DNA of 64,000 nucleotides, from NCBI GenBank assembly GCA_033032175.1, contig CM065311.1:1791190-1855189 (forward strand), in the 5' to 3' direction. This document shows, one piece after another, positions 33,226-44,626 of this stretch. The notes beneath the pieces were generated by a model. It did not search any database. It was not told the origin of the DNA and saw only the letters and a program-made list of their open reading frames with translations. Made by a program: the position numbers and the translations under genes. Within the stretch, counting starts at the first letter, position 1, and each line of letters starts with the position of its first letter. The stretch is from Saturnia japonica. Taxonomy: Eukaryota > Arthropoda > Insecta > Lepidoptera > Saturniidae.

Positions 33226-36200
33226 TCGCGAGAGTGTGTAGACGCCCTTATATTATATACACCATATTTCCCTCCAAATGAATATTTTGACGCGCAGCGC
33301 CGCTACACACAGTGTTAAAGGAGAATGCCCACTATCTACAGACATTTTGGCCCTAGGTGAACACGTAAAAATATGTCGACATAATAATATATTGTCCAGC
33401 GTTCCACAACAGTGTGTTTCTTAAGTCACTTTCTGCCTCGCACAACCACTCTGTGAAACTAGCTGTCGAGCCTCTCTACTGCGGCCCGAGAATGTACATG
33501 AAATGACGTGTAGCGACGCGCCGCGCCGCGCCGCATAGCACCGCTCTAGTGCGGTTGCACCTTGAGTCCCATACAGTTGTATTAAAACTAAAAAGGTGGA
33601 TGGGGTTGCTTTTTAAAAAAAAATCATTCATTGAATCGTTTTGTAATAATGCAATAGTACGAATCATTTACATGAAAAAAACATTGCCTTCTAACCAGGA
33701 AAAATTATTTTAACGCCTCTCGATCTCTGAATAAAAAAATACAAAAATAACGAAAAAGGCACATGTTTCAATTGTTGATACTATGTCTTATTAAAATAGT
33801 CAGTTTCTCTGAAGTACGACGCGAATGTGTACCAAATGTGTGTGTACTCACATGGCAACCGGTAAAGTTAAGTGGATATTAGCTAACATAATATGACGTA
33901 ACCGTCTCATTCTAAACATATACATGCTAACCGGGATCATTATGTATAATCAGAGGGCATGATGATGATGATCTTTCATTGTCTACCGTTATTCGCATAT
34001 ATAATAATATTTTATATTATACTTTTGAATTTATGAACTTTGATGTCATAATATTTATAAGGAGAAATGTTATTTGTGTGTACTTTTTGTGTTTACTGGC
34101 TATGTTTTTTGTTTTTTAGACTCGAGTTCGTCAATATATGTTAGTATGTGAGTTATAACATTTTGTCACCATGGGTAGGCAATTGACCATATATCTTCAA
34201 TGGTAATAAAATAAATTTATAATATTAGTTGTAGAGTCAGCATCCTGAAAATTTGGATCTCGTAATGTTCTGGATATTTTTAAATCGATTCTAGCGGGTT
34301 GACTATGATTTATGCTTGCTAGACTTCTAAATTTTCTATATTGATAAAATGGTATTCAAATTTATTACTTTAAAATCAATAAACAAATAATATTGTCGCT
34401 TAAGAGACATTTTCACATACCTAAAACTTCTAAGTCTATACACAATGCACAAGCATGATATTAAATAATCCTAAAGCGTGAGTATAACAGGAATCCACGT
34501 GATATGAGAAAGATTTGACCAATTTTACATAAGCGAAACCACGGTTTTTTTTTTGACAGAATCGTCGACGGTCTGTGGAAATAACGTTACGGGATTCGAA
34601 CCGACCCAGTTCAGGGTTCCGTGTACCCTCGTTTCCATTTTAACGACATCATGGCACGCCGTTAAGTTTATATTTTGTTTATCGGCCAAATAAATACAGT
34701 ATCACGGCGATTTTCGTTCAGTTCGAACTATAAAAATACCGATTAAAACGAAAAGGGAAATAGTAACAAATTACAGTGGTTTGTAAAAATGACCACAGAA
34801 AAAGTTCTTATTCTATTAAGCGCCAGCAACCGCTCCCGAAATCGTATACGTTGAACACAAAATAATAAATTATAAGAATTAAAAATAGTCTATTTCACTC
34901 GGGGCTAACGTAGCTTATTATTGAATGAATTTTTAGAAGGGGGCAGTTTTAGAGATCATTTCCAACAAATTTTACCTGAGTAGCTAGTATAAATTACATA
35001 TGTAATTATTAGCAAGAAAATATTATATTAACTAAACACCAAACAATAATTGAAAAATTGTTAGAATATTAATTTTAGAGTAGTTACCTAAATTTCAAGT
35101 TATGGTTTATTTTAAACACTAATTTATTATTAACATATAATAATAATTTATATTTTATTAATATCATACAATGCTAATTCTGTAATAATCTACTAGTATT
35201 TACTTGTCTCGATAAAATGAACATTGTCACCCGGATGTATACGATACATTGACACAGTTGCGCGCACGGCGAAAAGCTTGCGTGCAGTGATCGGTTAAAT
35301 TGATATGTGATTATTTTCTATTTTTTTTAAATGTTTTAAACACCATGCACATTTATCAGCCAGTACTATTTATCCAGCCAGTATTTATTACACAATAGTA
35401 ATTCCATGTAAATATATATAATATATAGGTACTTACTATAGGTAATATTTTTCATCCAATCTGAAATCGGACCATATTTATGACCGGCACGTTCCACGCT
35501 ATGTAAAATCCAGATGAAGGGTCTGGCTAAGCCGAGAATTTTCATCTTCATTTTTGCATATCCAAGGGGTTTTTATATATTTTTAGATTATCGCTTTATT
35601 CGTTGTTGCTTTCATTCCCTCGGACAAAATTGTAGGCTCTCCAACGATATTACGACAAGTTTAAAAGTTTCATCTGCACAGGTTTCACCTGATATTATTA
35701 TTTTGTGACAATTGTCCACATTTACTGAAACAGTTTTGCTTACAAGAGTAGGCCATAAGAATGAACGCGAATTTTATATTTTTAAAGATTGCCTCTTTGT
35801 ACCTTTATGGAAAACAGAAGCTATTTAATATCAATAATAACAGACAATATGAGGAGACTTTATCGCTTCTTTGAAAGGATTCCGTGTTTTATGAATGTTC
35901 AATTGAAACATTGAATGAAATATATTCTCATATTTGTCTTAAGAATATTATATAAATAAATCAGATCTAAAAATATTGTTAAATTTGTACAATATAAAAT
36001 GCATTAAAGGTAATGCTGATTATATTAATGATTATTCTTTTAGTGACACAACTAAAAAATAATAAATGAATACTCGACACATGTTATCACCCAAATTGAC
36101 CTATGAATTCCTAGCCTAAATTGACCTATGAATAAAATAAATTATGCCTAGCTTCTGGACTTGTAGTATGATTAAATTTGTCTTGAAAATTTTTATACTG

Positions 36201-36794
36201 TGAGTATGACTGATCTATTGCATTATTTATTTGACGTTTTTTTTTGCTATTTTGAAATATGGACGATATAACGATATAGAATTATAGAACAAAATAAAAC
36301 AATCCCACCTATTCAAAGGTTTTTAGTCAATCAAAATATGTACTATCAGAATAAAGAATTAGAAACATTGAAACCATAAAAAAAAAACATCTAAGAACAA
36401 TAATTATGCAGACAGTACTATTAATGAAGAATCTATAGTTCAACGAATTCGCTGCAAGAATTTATTTTTGAATAATATACTGTACCATTTTTTTAAATTC
36501 CCACTGTTTATTTATGTTTTGTTCAAGTCAATGACAAATAAAAGAAAACAAGCGGAATTATATTTTTTTTAGATCATATTTTATTACAATTATGTACAAT
36601 GATGACAATCCTATGATATACTTATGTTTATCCATGGGATTTAATAAGATTCAGCAAATATCATTCGATATAATATAAAACTTCAAAAGTCCATAGGTAA
36701 GAAGTACACTAGAGATTTATTATTAAACTTTACATCCTACGATGTATTTAAATGTCAATGGACCCTCCGGACACTGTTACGTCATTATAAGAAT
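33226..36794. other. AT-rich non-coding stretch; GC-rich spot at 33500-33560
   Basis: A GCGCCGCGCCGCGCCGC run lies near 33513-33533. Minus frames at 33476-33667 and 35366-35551 have no domain. Weak pol III B-box-like text (GGTTCGAATCCCGT, minus strand, about 34590-34605) may be a SINE scrap. No gene is supported. Confidence 0.3.
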
Positions 36795-37148
36795 AAAAAA
36801 AAAACTAAAAAAAACACGCTTTCATAAAAAATCCAACTAAAAACAGAAAATAAAATTTAATAAATTTGATTAAGTACAGTGTAAAAAAAAATGAATGTAC
36901 ATTATTGTAAAAAAGCGTGGGGTGTATTCAAAGCGCTTTTTAAGATATTATATTATCGAAGTGATGATTCTTCTACTCATTATCTGTCAATAAAATGTTT
37001 ATAATTATTGACACTATGCACCCCACGCTTTTTTTACAATAATGTACATTCATTTTTTTTTACACTGTACTTAATCAAATTTATTAAATTTTTATTTTCT
37101 GTTTTTAGTTGGATTTTTTATGAAAGCGTGTTTTTTTTAGTTTTTTTT
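36795..37148. repeat. Long near-perfect inverted repeat (about 130-bp arms)
   Basis: Left arm about 36795-36924 and right arm about 37017-37148 are reverse complements across landmarks ACACGCTTTCATAAAAAATC, GTACAGTGTAAAAAAAAATG and AAAGCGTGGGGTG. I see only two single-base homopolymer length differences over the arms. The spacer is about 92 bp. It is AT-rich and could fold into a long hairpin. It is either a fold-back/MITE-type transposon or a recent inverted duplication; no clear target duplication is visible. A 62-codon frame (37008-37196) through the right arm is not a gene candidate. Confidence 0.88.
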
Positions 37149-37488
37149 AAACTATTATTTATTTTTAATTTTTTAGTTAAATTTTTTAAACTATAAATTA
37201 TTTAGTTCGATTTGCTAACTATCAACCGCCCTTAATATGTACAAATGTGTTCCGATTGTATCTTGGTTAAGAAAACATATTCAAAGATTTCTATGATGCC
37301 AATATAAACAGCGAGACACATAGAGGTGCAACCTTATTTACATATACAGTCAGTCACATTAATGCTTGAGTATGGAATTTTCAATCCGTAATCACTCTAC
37401 AAAATATTATAATCATAGGAGCGAATCTGTTGGCGGCACTGAGAATGAGGATGAGTGTGAATTTTTACTCTGTGACTGATTGTAGATT

Positions 37489-37767
37489 TTATGGTTTATC
37501 TCCTAATCGAATCATTTCATTCAATGCTTCACTGTTACATGGGGTTCTTCCTGTTAATTTTGAGCAATCAAGTTCTTCAATTCGTATACCGTCTAAGGAT
37601 CTTCCACGACTAAGTGCCACATAAGCTTGTCCAGCAGCAAACAATCGCGGACCCAAATAAATGACTGCATGATCAACTGTACAACCTTGCATGCCCGAAA
37701 GAGTATGTGTGGAACTGCACCCATGCGTAGTTCGCGCACTAGCTCTATCTCTCTTACTCGCATGCAA
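37489..37767 (-). pseudogene. Helitron Pif1-like helicase C-terminal remnant
   Basis: Encodes the end of the Helitron-type Pif1 helicase: GCTVDHAVIYLG, then FAAGQAYVALSRGRSLDGIR (helicase motif VI region), then IEELDCSKLTGRTPCN and ALNEMIRL. The preceding stretch, where FP..LAWA..VHK.QG is expected, is disrupted by unrelated residues (HASKRDRASARTT), so the copy is broken; the rolling-circle Rep domain and most of the helicase are absent. No Helitron end hairpin was identified. Confidence 0.75.
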
Positions 37768-39244
37768 AGAATGCGGAAAGAAATTAATTAATCCTGGCGA
37801 ATCTAATTAGGATAATCAGATGCTTTGATCGGATTATTGCATTGTCATCGACTTTTGACAGGTGTGCAAAGTTTGAATTAAATCTGATCACTCAAAGTAG
37901 GACAAAATCGAGCTCAAAGAGGTCGGTTACATACATACATACAGGTGAAGCTAATAAAAGCGTGTTAAAAAGAATCCTTAACATGAATCTTAATTTATTG
38001 ATTTTAGTAGAATCCCGTGACATTTGACTTGTTTTTAAAAGTACTGAAGTGAAGGTAATTTTTCGCATGTAAATGTTTTGTATGTCCAATTCGTTTGTTG
38101 AGTATTTTTTTCTTAATAAAACGAGATAGGAACTTACGTTACGATTGAAATGGTTGTTTTTTGTTTATGTGTATATTTAATTTTCAAACTATATCTCCTT
38201 TCTGAAATTGTATAAATGCTACAACACAATTAATTTTAAAGGTTTAATTTGTAACAAAGATTTTGGATAAAAGGAAATTACGTGTAAACACGTATTTTAA
38301 CAAATGAGAAATAGCTTTTTATAATCGTGACTATGTTGCAATGTTTAAATTAGACAATTTTAGATTATAAAAAAATAATTGAGAAATTCACTTTGCTATC
38401 TTTGTTAACTTATCAATCAGAACATATTATTATACTAGCGTTAATTGATATGATATTGCTAAAACGTGTAGTATTGATTATAAATAATTATTGTGAAACT
38501 GAAGATAAAAATGTATTCGTTTTGTAACTTGGGCGGTTAATGTTCCTGAGGAAATTTATTCTCTGTTCATAACAACACGCAACCCTACATGCTTTAGTGT
38601 CACTCCCTAACGTTTTCGAGGAATAGGTATATTGGCACCCCTCTCAATTTTTCACCCGGACTTGTGTCTTGAATTTTGTAATAAACGTTGGCTTTCGCCC
38701 TCACATTTTCATTTCGAAAGTTCTATATATATATACATAATATCTGGAATATAACTAAGTCGTCTGTAGGTTATCAATATTTGGTTTAGGGCTAAGTTAA
38801 TCTGTTCCTTTATACAAATAAGTGATAAGAAATACAAATTCCCCTAACATGCACGAGGCTCTTCATAAGTTAAGAATCAAATTCGCTTTTAAATGGACTT
38901 TCATGAAAGAAAGCAAGCTTCTAGAAGTAATGAAAGAGAAGAAAATGAATATATAATAACATTGGTAACCAAAATAAATCCTTAAATACACTTTGACAGA
39001 TTTAATTAACATTTTATAAAGTCCATGAAACTGGAGTTTAAAATTCCTCTCATATATTTGAAAGAACTGTAAAAAAGTAATTTCAAAGGCATATCTTACA
39101 CACGTGCATCACAAATTATTTATTTTTCTTTCACTCTAACATAAGTAATTTCGAAAGTTTACCATTGGCAACTGGAAAATTTATCTGGGAAAGTAGATGA
39201 TGTCCAATCTAGAAACGTGGTCGACTTCGTTCGGGTAAAGTTTA
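37768..39244. other. AT-rich non-coding stretch
   Basis: A short (CATA)n microsatellite lies near 37932-37941. No gene is supported. It ends at the ATTA target site (39245-39248) of the Gypsy element. Confidence 0.35.
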
Positions 39245-39248
39245 ATTA

Positions 39249-39444
39249 TGTAAAATAAAAAGACTTGGTTGACACCATATTCGTTTTCATTTCTTTCCCT
39301 CTTACACTAATTACAATATATATAAACTATCTCACTTACACACTTCCTGTCATTCTCTTCATTCGTTTACTCTTTCATACTTGCAAAACTTAAATAAACT
39401 ATCCTTTTCTTAAATAAATACGTTCCATTTCTTTGTACCTTACA
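39249..39444 (-). repeat. 3' LTR of the Gypsy element
   Basis: 196 bp, plus-strand text TGTAAAATAAAAAGACTTGG to TTTGTACCTTACA; TGTAA...TTACA form the short terminal inverted repeat. By eye it matches the other LTR at every base. Confidence 0.93.
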
Positions 39445-39461
39445 TGCCCTTTGAAATTGCA
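39445..39461 (-). other. Polypurine-tract-like site
   Basis: On the minus strand TTTCAAAGGGCA directly abuts the 3' LTR, the position where the plus-strand primer polypurine tract is expected. It is short and impure. Confidence 0.4.
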
Positions 39462-39594
39462 ATTTTTTTTATATTACCGAATAATAAAAATTTAATTTCA
39501 CACTACATAACCTTACATGTTCTTCTAATACTAATTGATTTGAGAAAAACTAATAATAATTTATCTTACATTGAACAATTTATCTTTTAACTTG

Positions 39595-39597
<3 letters not shown>

Positions 39598-39625
<28 letters not shown>
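39598..39625. repeat. Poly(T) run
   Basis: An uninterrupted run of roughly 27 T lies between the Gag-Pol stop codon and the 3' LTR, i.e. poly(A) in the sense orientation of the element. Such runs are often assembly-sensitive. Confidence 0.85.
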
Positions 39626-39628
<3 letters not shown>

Positions 39629-39753
39629 TTTACAATAAGAATGACTACTATATTTCTATATTAGGTACAGTTTTATACTAAAAAACAACTAAAAATAATT
39701 TCTAAGTAACTTATTGAGTTCAAACACAAAAAAAATTATAATATAAATTAAAC

Positions 39754-42700
39754 TCAATATGATATTGGAATTCTTGTTGGTCTCCCTCTTGTTGTCACAT
39801 ATGGTTTTGTTTCAGATTGTATTTCCCTCTGTACCTCTTTGTAGGCATCATCATAGTTGGTATAAGATACTGCTGAAATAGAATGTAAATTAGGGGGCTC
39901 GTACATGGGCTTCAAGAACTGAACATGTACTATCTTCTTAACTGACGGTTTTTGTACATTTTGTATCTCATAACACACTGAACCAATTTTCTTTGTAATT
40001 TGGAATGGGCCTTTGTATTTGGGCGTTAATTTTGTATCTGAAGGTTTATCCCATTCATATAACACATAATCTCCCTCCTCAAACCTATGTTCTATTCTTC
40101 TTAAATCAAATCTGTTTTTATTATATAAGTGTACATTTTTTATATTCTGTAATGCTTTTTCTCTGGCTGCTGATAAATTTTCTAGTTGATTTTGTCTTTC
40201 CATATCATTAATTATTGTTCCAAAATGTATTTCATTAGGTGGAATTCTGGGTTCAAATCCAAACATTAAATAAAATGGTGAATATCCTGTTGTTTTTTGT
40301 TTTGATATGTTAATTGCTAATACTGCCTTTGGTAATAATTTATCCCACTCCTTTGAATTATCCATTGCAAACTTTGTCAACGTTGATACTATTGTGGCAT
40401 TGGCACGTTCCACTAATCCATTGCTTTGGGGTGTATATGGGGTTGTAGGTATATGTTCTATTCCAAATTTAGCAAAAAAATTTTGAGTTAAGTGACTTGT
40501 ATAGCAAGGTGCACTATCAGATATATATGTTAATGGTGGCCCATATACATAAATAATATCATTTTCTATCGTTTCTATAACATTATTTGCAGACAGTGTA
40601 TATGTTGGTTTTGCAAAAATATATCTTGTAGCATGATCTATGTGAACGAAGATGTACTTGTTACCTGACTGTGTCTCTGGTAATGCAACAATATGGTCTG
40701 AAGAAATAACTTGCATTGGGGTTTCTGGTATTGGTCGTTCTCCCATTTTTCCATATGCTAATTTTGTACGTCTGTTTGTTTTTGCACAAATAACACATGC
40801 TGCAACATACGCCTTCACATCTTTATTCATAGTTTTCCACCAATACTTGCTTTTGATTTTATGTAATGTAGTGCTGAAATCTAAATGTCCATTTTCATCA
40901 TGTGCAATTTTAATAATATTTTCTCTATGACTCTGTGGAATTACAATTTTCTTTTGATTAAATAAATCATTTTTATTTAAGTGTAATAAAATTCCTTCTG
41001 AAAGTTCAAATGACTTTTTTATCTGTTTTAAATGTTGTGTTACTGGTTCTTTAGACAGTTTTTTACATATCTGTTGAATAAATGAATCTTTGCTTTGTCC
41101 TAATTTTAATTTTTCTGTGTTGCTACTCACAACCAACATACAAACTTCATTTAATGGATATCTTGATAAATGATCCGCAATTACATTTTCCTTGCCAGGT
41201 CTATGAACTGGTGTAAACTCAAATGGTGCTAAGTCAACAACATATCTAGCAAATTTTCTATTCATTTTCGCTTTGTCAATGATGTAAGCTGTTGAATAAC
41301 TGTCTGTTATCAACGTAAATTTTCTTCCGAGTAAATAAATTCGAAATTTACTTACAATAGCCCAATGTACAGCTGTAACTTCCAATTCATTTATATGATA
41401 CCTTGTTTCTGCATCTTTTAAACATCGGCTGGCATATTCTATAACTTTTCTTTCACCTCCTTGAATTTGTAGTAGACATGCACCCATACCCTGGTAACTA
41501 CTGTCTGTCTCCACTATTGTTTCCGCATCCTGTTGAAAATTTGATAAAACTGGTGCTGTAACAAGTAAGTTTTTTAAAATTTCAAATGATTTTTGTTGCT
41601 CTTCTGAAAGAATAATTTTTTTCTTTAATGCTTCATGTTTTTGTATTTCATTGTCATCTTTTTTATTTTTCTTCAATGTATCTTGTAATGGTTTTGCTAT
41701 ATATGCATAATTTTTAATGTACTTTCTAAATGAACCTGTAAAACCTAAAAATGAGCGTATTTCTGTCAATGTTGTTAAAGTTTTATACTGTTCAACAGCT
41801 GTTGTTCGTTTTGGATCCATTTTCTCTTGTTTGTAGCCAACTAATTTTCCAAATAAAGGTATTTCATTAGCTATAAATATACATTTTTCCTTGTTTAGTT
41901 TTAAATTTTTTTCTCTAGTTTGTTCAAATACTTTTCTTAATATTTCTATGAATTCTTTAATTGAATTTTTCCCTCCAGTTATATCATCAAAATATGCCCT
42001 TACTCCATCATTATATAGGCATCCATAGGTTGATTTTATGACTTTAGACATTATTGATGGACCTCCGACTAATCCAAACATTACTCTTGTAAACTTAATG
42101 TGATAGTCTTGTGTTACCACAGCAGTTTTAAAAATATCTTCCTCTTTTATACATATGTTGTGATAGGCATGGTAAATATCTAATTTAAACTTATATATGA
42201 ATTGTGAAATTGTTGTAATAATATCATCCATTCTTTCAATGGGTTGTATGTCTAAAATTGTAATAGGATTTATAGTTTTTGAATAATCAACTACTGGTCT
42301 GTATGGTGTTGTCTCATGAAACGGTTGTTGTATTACAAACATTGGTGCTGCATATGGTGAGTTTGAAAATCTACATATTTTTTGTTTTATCCATTTTTCT
42401 ACTGTTTTCTTTAAAAAAATACGTTCTGGTTCTGGTAATCTATATGGTTTACAACTTATTGGTTTATTATGTTTTAAATTAATTTCAAGTTCAAAATCAG
42501 TGAATTTTCCTATATTATTAGAATCATTTTTAAAAATATCATCAAATTCTTCAACTAGTTCCATAACTTTCTTTTCATTTTCTTTTGAAACTTTACTGAA
42601 CTCTATACAACATGTTATTAAGTTTTCTTGTTTGCATGTAGATGGAAAATACTCTGTGTGGGTTGGAGTTATAATACATATTTTACCATCGGGTTCATGA

Positions 42701-44241
42701 ATTATTCGAGCATACACTGCTAGCTGCCAATCTTTACCTATAATCATTGGCACTGGTAGGTTTTCACAAATAGCTATCTGCGGCATTATATAATCTATGT
42801 TACCAATCTGTATTCTAGCTGACAACCAACCAATTGGTGTTAATATATTCCCAGCTACCTTATAATGTCCCTTTTGCCATGCATACACTTGTGTATCCTC
42901 AGATAAATAACTTTTATCAACTATTGTTATGACAGAGCCTGAATCTGGTAATGCTTGTAATGTAATTGACCCATTTAATGTTACAGGTATCAATGTTACA
43001 TTTGGCGTTTCATTTTGAATACAACTTACTTGATTTTTATCAATTTTATGGTTTTTATTACTCATAAAGCTTGTGGATGGTTGACTTTTTATGTTTTCAA
43101 TATCATCATTTTGTTGTACTGATGTGTTTGCTTTATTGAAATTTCTATGATTACCAACATAATCTACCTTGGGTTGTAGTTTACAGTTATATGAAACATG
43201 ACCTTTATTCTTACAGCGATAGCACACTTGATCTCTTTCTTTGTCTGTTTGCGGGTTAAATTTAGAAATAAATTTACTAATTTTATGTTGTTCTGTGTTA
43301 CTATTAGCATTATTATTGTAATTACTCACATATTCTGGCACTTTAATGTTGTATTTATCCTTAAAAATATGTATCTTGCGTATATTATCCAATGCTGAAG
43401 CATGAGTTAATAATTCTTCTACATTACTGCAACAATTAGTCGCTAATGGTATAGACCAGCGATGATCCACGATACCCTCCAATAACAATGACACTTTGTC
43501 TGCATCTGAAATACTAATCGGTGAACATTCAAACATTGCATTTTTGTTGTAAATATATTCAGTTATTGTCTCCGTTGATCTTAAAACTCTTTTAGATTGA
43601 TATGCAATAAATTCAGCAAATGACATCTTATTACAAAATCTTTCCAATAATTTACCTTTCCAATCATCCCATAACAGTAACTTTTTTCCATATGCTTTAT
43701 GCCAATCGTTTGCCGGACCTCTGAGCCTCATAGAAGCATTTACTAATGTTAAATTTTCTGACCAACATGCCAAAGATGCTACTCTTTCCAGTTGTCTCAC
43801 CCAATCTTTCCCGTTTTCCGTCCTGTATCCACCAAATATAGGTATTGCCTGACTTGTATCTGAAGTTGAAAAAACTTGAATACCTTGTGTAGGGTTTGCT
43901 AGTTTTTTTAGCAACTCTGACTGTGTTTGTAGTATATTAATTAATATTGGATCACATTTTTGTTGTATTTCTGCATCATATTCACTAGATTTTTCCTTTC
44001 CTTTTAATATTTCTAATTCCATTTTTAAATTTTTTAGTTCCATTTGTTCTGATTCTCGCCTTATCTTTTCATTTTTGTAATATTCTAAGCTTCCATTTTC
44101 TATTTTCGTAATATTATCTTGCCTTAATCTTTCAACCAAATCATTTTTAATACCTGTTATTGGCAAAAATCTTACTTTTAACTCTTCTTTCAGCTGATTC
44201 ACATTGAATTTTTCCAACTCTTCTGTTTTTGTAGATTCCAT
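39754..44241 (-). CDS. Gag-Pol polyprotein of Gypsy element, 1495 aa
   Basis: One frame carries the whole polyprotein. A SAP-like domain at about residues 8-42 (NVNQLKEELKVRFLPITGIK) opens the Gag part. Gag has a CCHC zinc knuckle (CYRCKNKGHVSYNC, about 339-352). An aspartic protease follows with DSG near 430. The RT shows VVDYSKTIN, KLDIYHAYHNI and YFDD near 750. RNase H starts near 911 (ETDSSYQGMG). Integrase has the H-H-C-C zinc finger (HDENGH to CVICAK, from about 1113) and a DDE core (SSDH near 1180, ISDSAP, GLVERANA near 1280), and ends with a GPY/F-like module (LTPKYKGPF, near 1408). Gag and Pol are fused without a frameshift or stop. All catalytic residues I can check are present. Confidence 0.95.
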   Translation of the reverse strand: MESTKTEELEKFNVNQLKEELKVRFLPITGIKNDLVERLRQDNITKIENGSLEYYKNEKIRRESEQMELKNLKMELEILKGKEKSSEYDAEIQQKCDPILINILQTQSELLKKLANPTQGIQVFSTSDTSQAIPIFGGYRTENGKDWVRQLERVASLACWSENLTLVNASMRLRGPANDWHKAYGKKLLLWDDWKGKLLERFCNKMSFAEFIAYQSKRVLRSTETITEYIYNKNAMFECSPISISDADKVSLLLEGIVDHRWSIPLATNCCSNVEELLTHASALDNIRKIHIFKDKYNIKVPEYVSNYNNNANSNTEQHKISKFISKFNPQTDKERDQVCYRCKNKGHVSYNCKLQPKVDYVGNHRNFNKANTSVQQNDDIENIKSQPSTSFMSNKNHKIDKNQVSCIQNETPNVTLIPVTLNGSITLQALPDSGSVITIVDKSYLSEDTQVYAWQKGHYKVAGNILTPIGWLSARIQIGNIDYIMPQIAICENLPVPMIIGKDWQLAVYARIIHEPDGKICIITPTHTEYFPSTCKQENLITCCIEFSKVSKENEKKVMELVEEFDDIFKNDSNNIGKFTDFELEINLKHNKPISCKPYRLPEPERIFLKKTVEKWIKQKICRFSNSPYAAPMFVIQQPFHETTPYRPVVDYSKTINPITILDIQPIERMDDIITTISQFIYKFKLDIYHAYHNICIKEEDIFKTAVVTQDYHIKFTRVMFGLVGGPSIMSKVIKSTYGCLYNDGVRAYFDDITGGKNSIKEFIEILRKVFEQTREKNLKLNKEKCIFIANEIPLFGKLVGYKQEKMDPKRTTAVEQYKTLTTLTEIRSFLGFTGSFRKYIKNYAYIAKPLQDTLKKNKKDDNEIQKHEALKKKIILSEEQQKSFEILKNLLVTAPVLSNFQQDAETIVETDSSYQGMGACLLQIQGGERKVIEYASRCLKDAETRYHINELEVTAVHWAIVSKFRIYLLGRKFTLITDSYSTAYIIDKAKMNRKFARYVVDLAPFEFTPVHRPGKENVIADHLSRYPLNEVCMLVVSSNTEKLKLGQSKDSFIQQICKKLSKEPVTQHLKQIKKSFELSEGILLHLNKNDLFNQKKIVIPQSHRENIIKIAHDENGHLDFSTTLHKIKSKYWWKTMNKDVKAYVAACVICAKTNRRTKLAYGKMGERPIPETPMQVISSDHIVALPETQSGNKYIFVHIDHATRYIFAKPTYTLSANNVIETIENDIIYVYGPPLTYISDSAPCYTSHLTQNFFAKFGIEHIPTTPYTPQSNGLVERANATIVSTLTKFAMDNSKEWDKLLPKAVLAINISKQKTTGYSPFYLMFGFEPRIPPNEIHFGTIINDMERQNQLENLSAAREKALQNIKNVHLYNKNRFDLRRIEHRFEEGDYVLYEWDKPSDTKLTPKYKGPFQITKKIGSVCYEIQNVQKPSVKKIVHVQFLKPMYEPPNLHSISAVSYTNYDDAYKEVQREIQSETKPYVTTRGRPTRIPISY

Positions 44242-44404
44242 TGTTATAATAATTTACGGCCATACGTTGCCAAAATGAATCTTGAATAATTTCGATAACT
44301 TTGAAGTATTTCTTTGCACAAATACGTAGTGCTTGCGTATAATAGTTAGGTTAAACGTACTCTACTATTATTTTCGTAAAATATCTTCAACTTTTTTTTT
44401 TATT

Positions 44405-44426
44405 ATGCCAAATTGTCTCAGCGCCA
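44405..44426 (-). other. Primer-binding-site-like sequence
   Basis: Immediately inside the 5' LTR the minus strand reads TGGCGCTGAGACAATTTGG. The TGG start adjoining the LTR and the GC-rich beginning are typical of a tRNA primer site; I do not assign the tRNA. Confidence 0.6.
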
Positions 44427-44622
44427 TGTAAAATAAAAAGACTTGGTTGACACCATATTCGTTTTCATTTCTTTCCCTCTTACACTAATTACAATATATA
44501 TAAACTATCTCACTTACACACTTCCTGTCATTCTCTTCATTCGTTTACTCTTTCATACTTGCAAAACTTAAATAAACTATCCTTTTCTTAAATAAATACG
44601 TTCCATTTCTTTGTACCTTACA
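44427..44622 (-). repeat. 5' LTR of the Gypsy element
   Basis: 196 bp, reading the same as 39249-39444. It is followed by the target duplication ATTA. Confidence 0.93.
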
Positions 44623-44626
44623 ATTA

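Larger units (their letters stand above)
39249..44622 (-). mobile_element. Complete Gypsy-type LTR retrotransposon, 5.4 kb
   Basis: The 5374-bp element is flanked by ATTA on both sides (39245-39248 and 44623-44626), has two 196-bp LTRs that read as identical, and encodes one uninterrupted Gag-Pol on the minus strand. There is no envelope-like ORF between pol and the 3' LTR. The order protease, RT, RNase H, integrase places it in Ty3/Gypsy. Identical LTRs and an open ORF mean a very recent insertion. It lies antisense to the proposed Arf6 5'-UTR intron. Confidence 0.95.

Noticed and set aside
39444..39753. Possible envelope gene downstream of pol in the Gypsy element
   Set aside because: Only about 300 bp separate the Gag-Pol stop from the 3' LTR, and no ORF is present.
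40005..43398. Several plus-strand ORFs of 66-92 codons within the Gypsy element
   Set aside because: All lie antisense to the intact Gag-Pol and have T-rich, hydrophobic composition expected of the complement of A-rich coding sequence.
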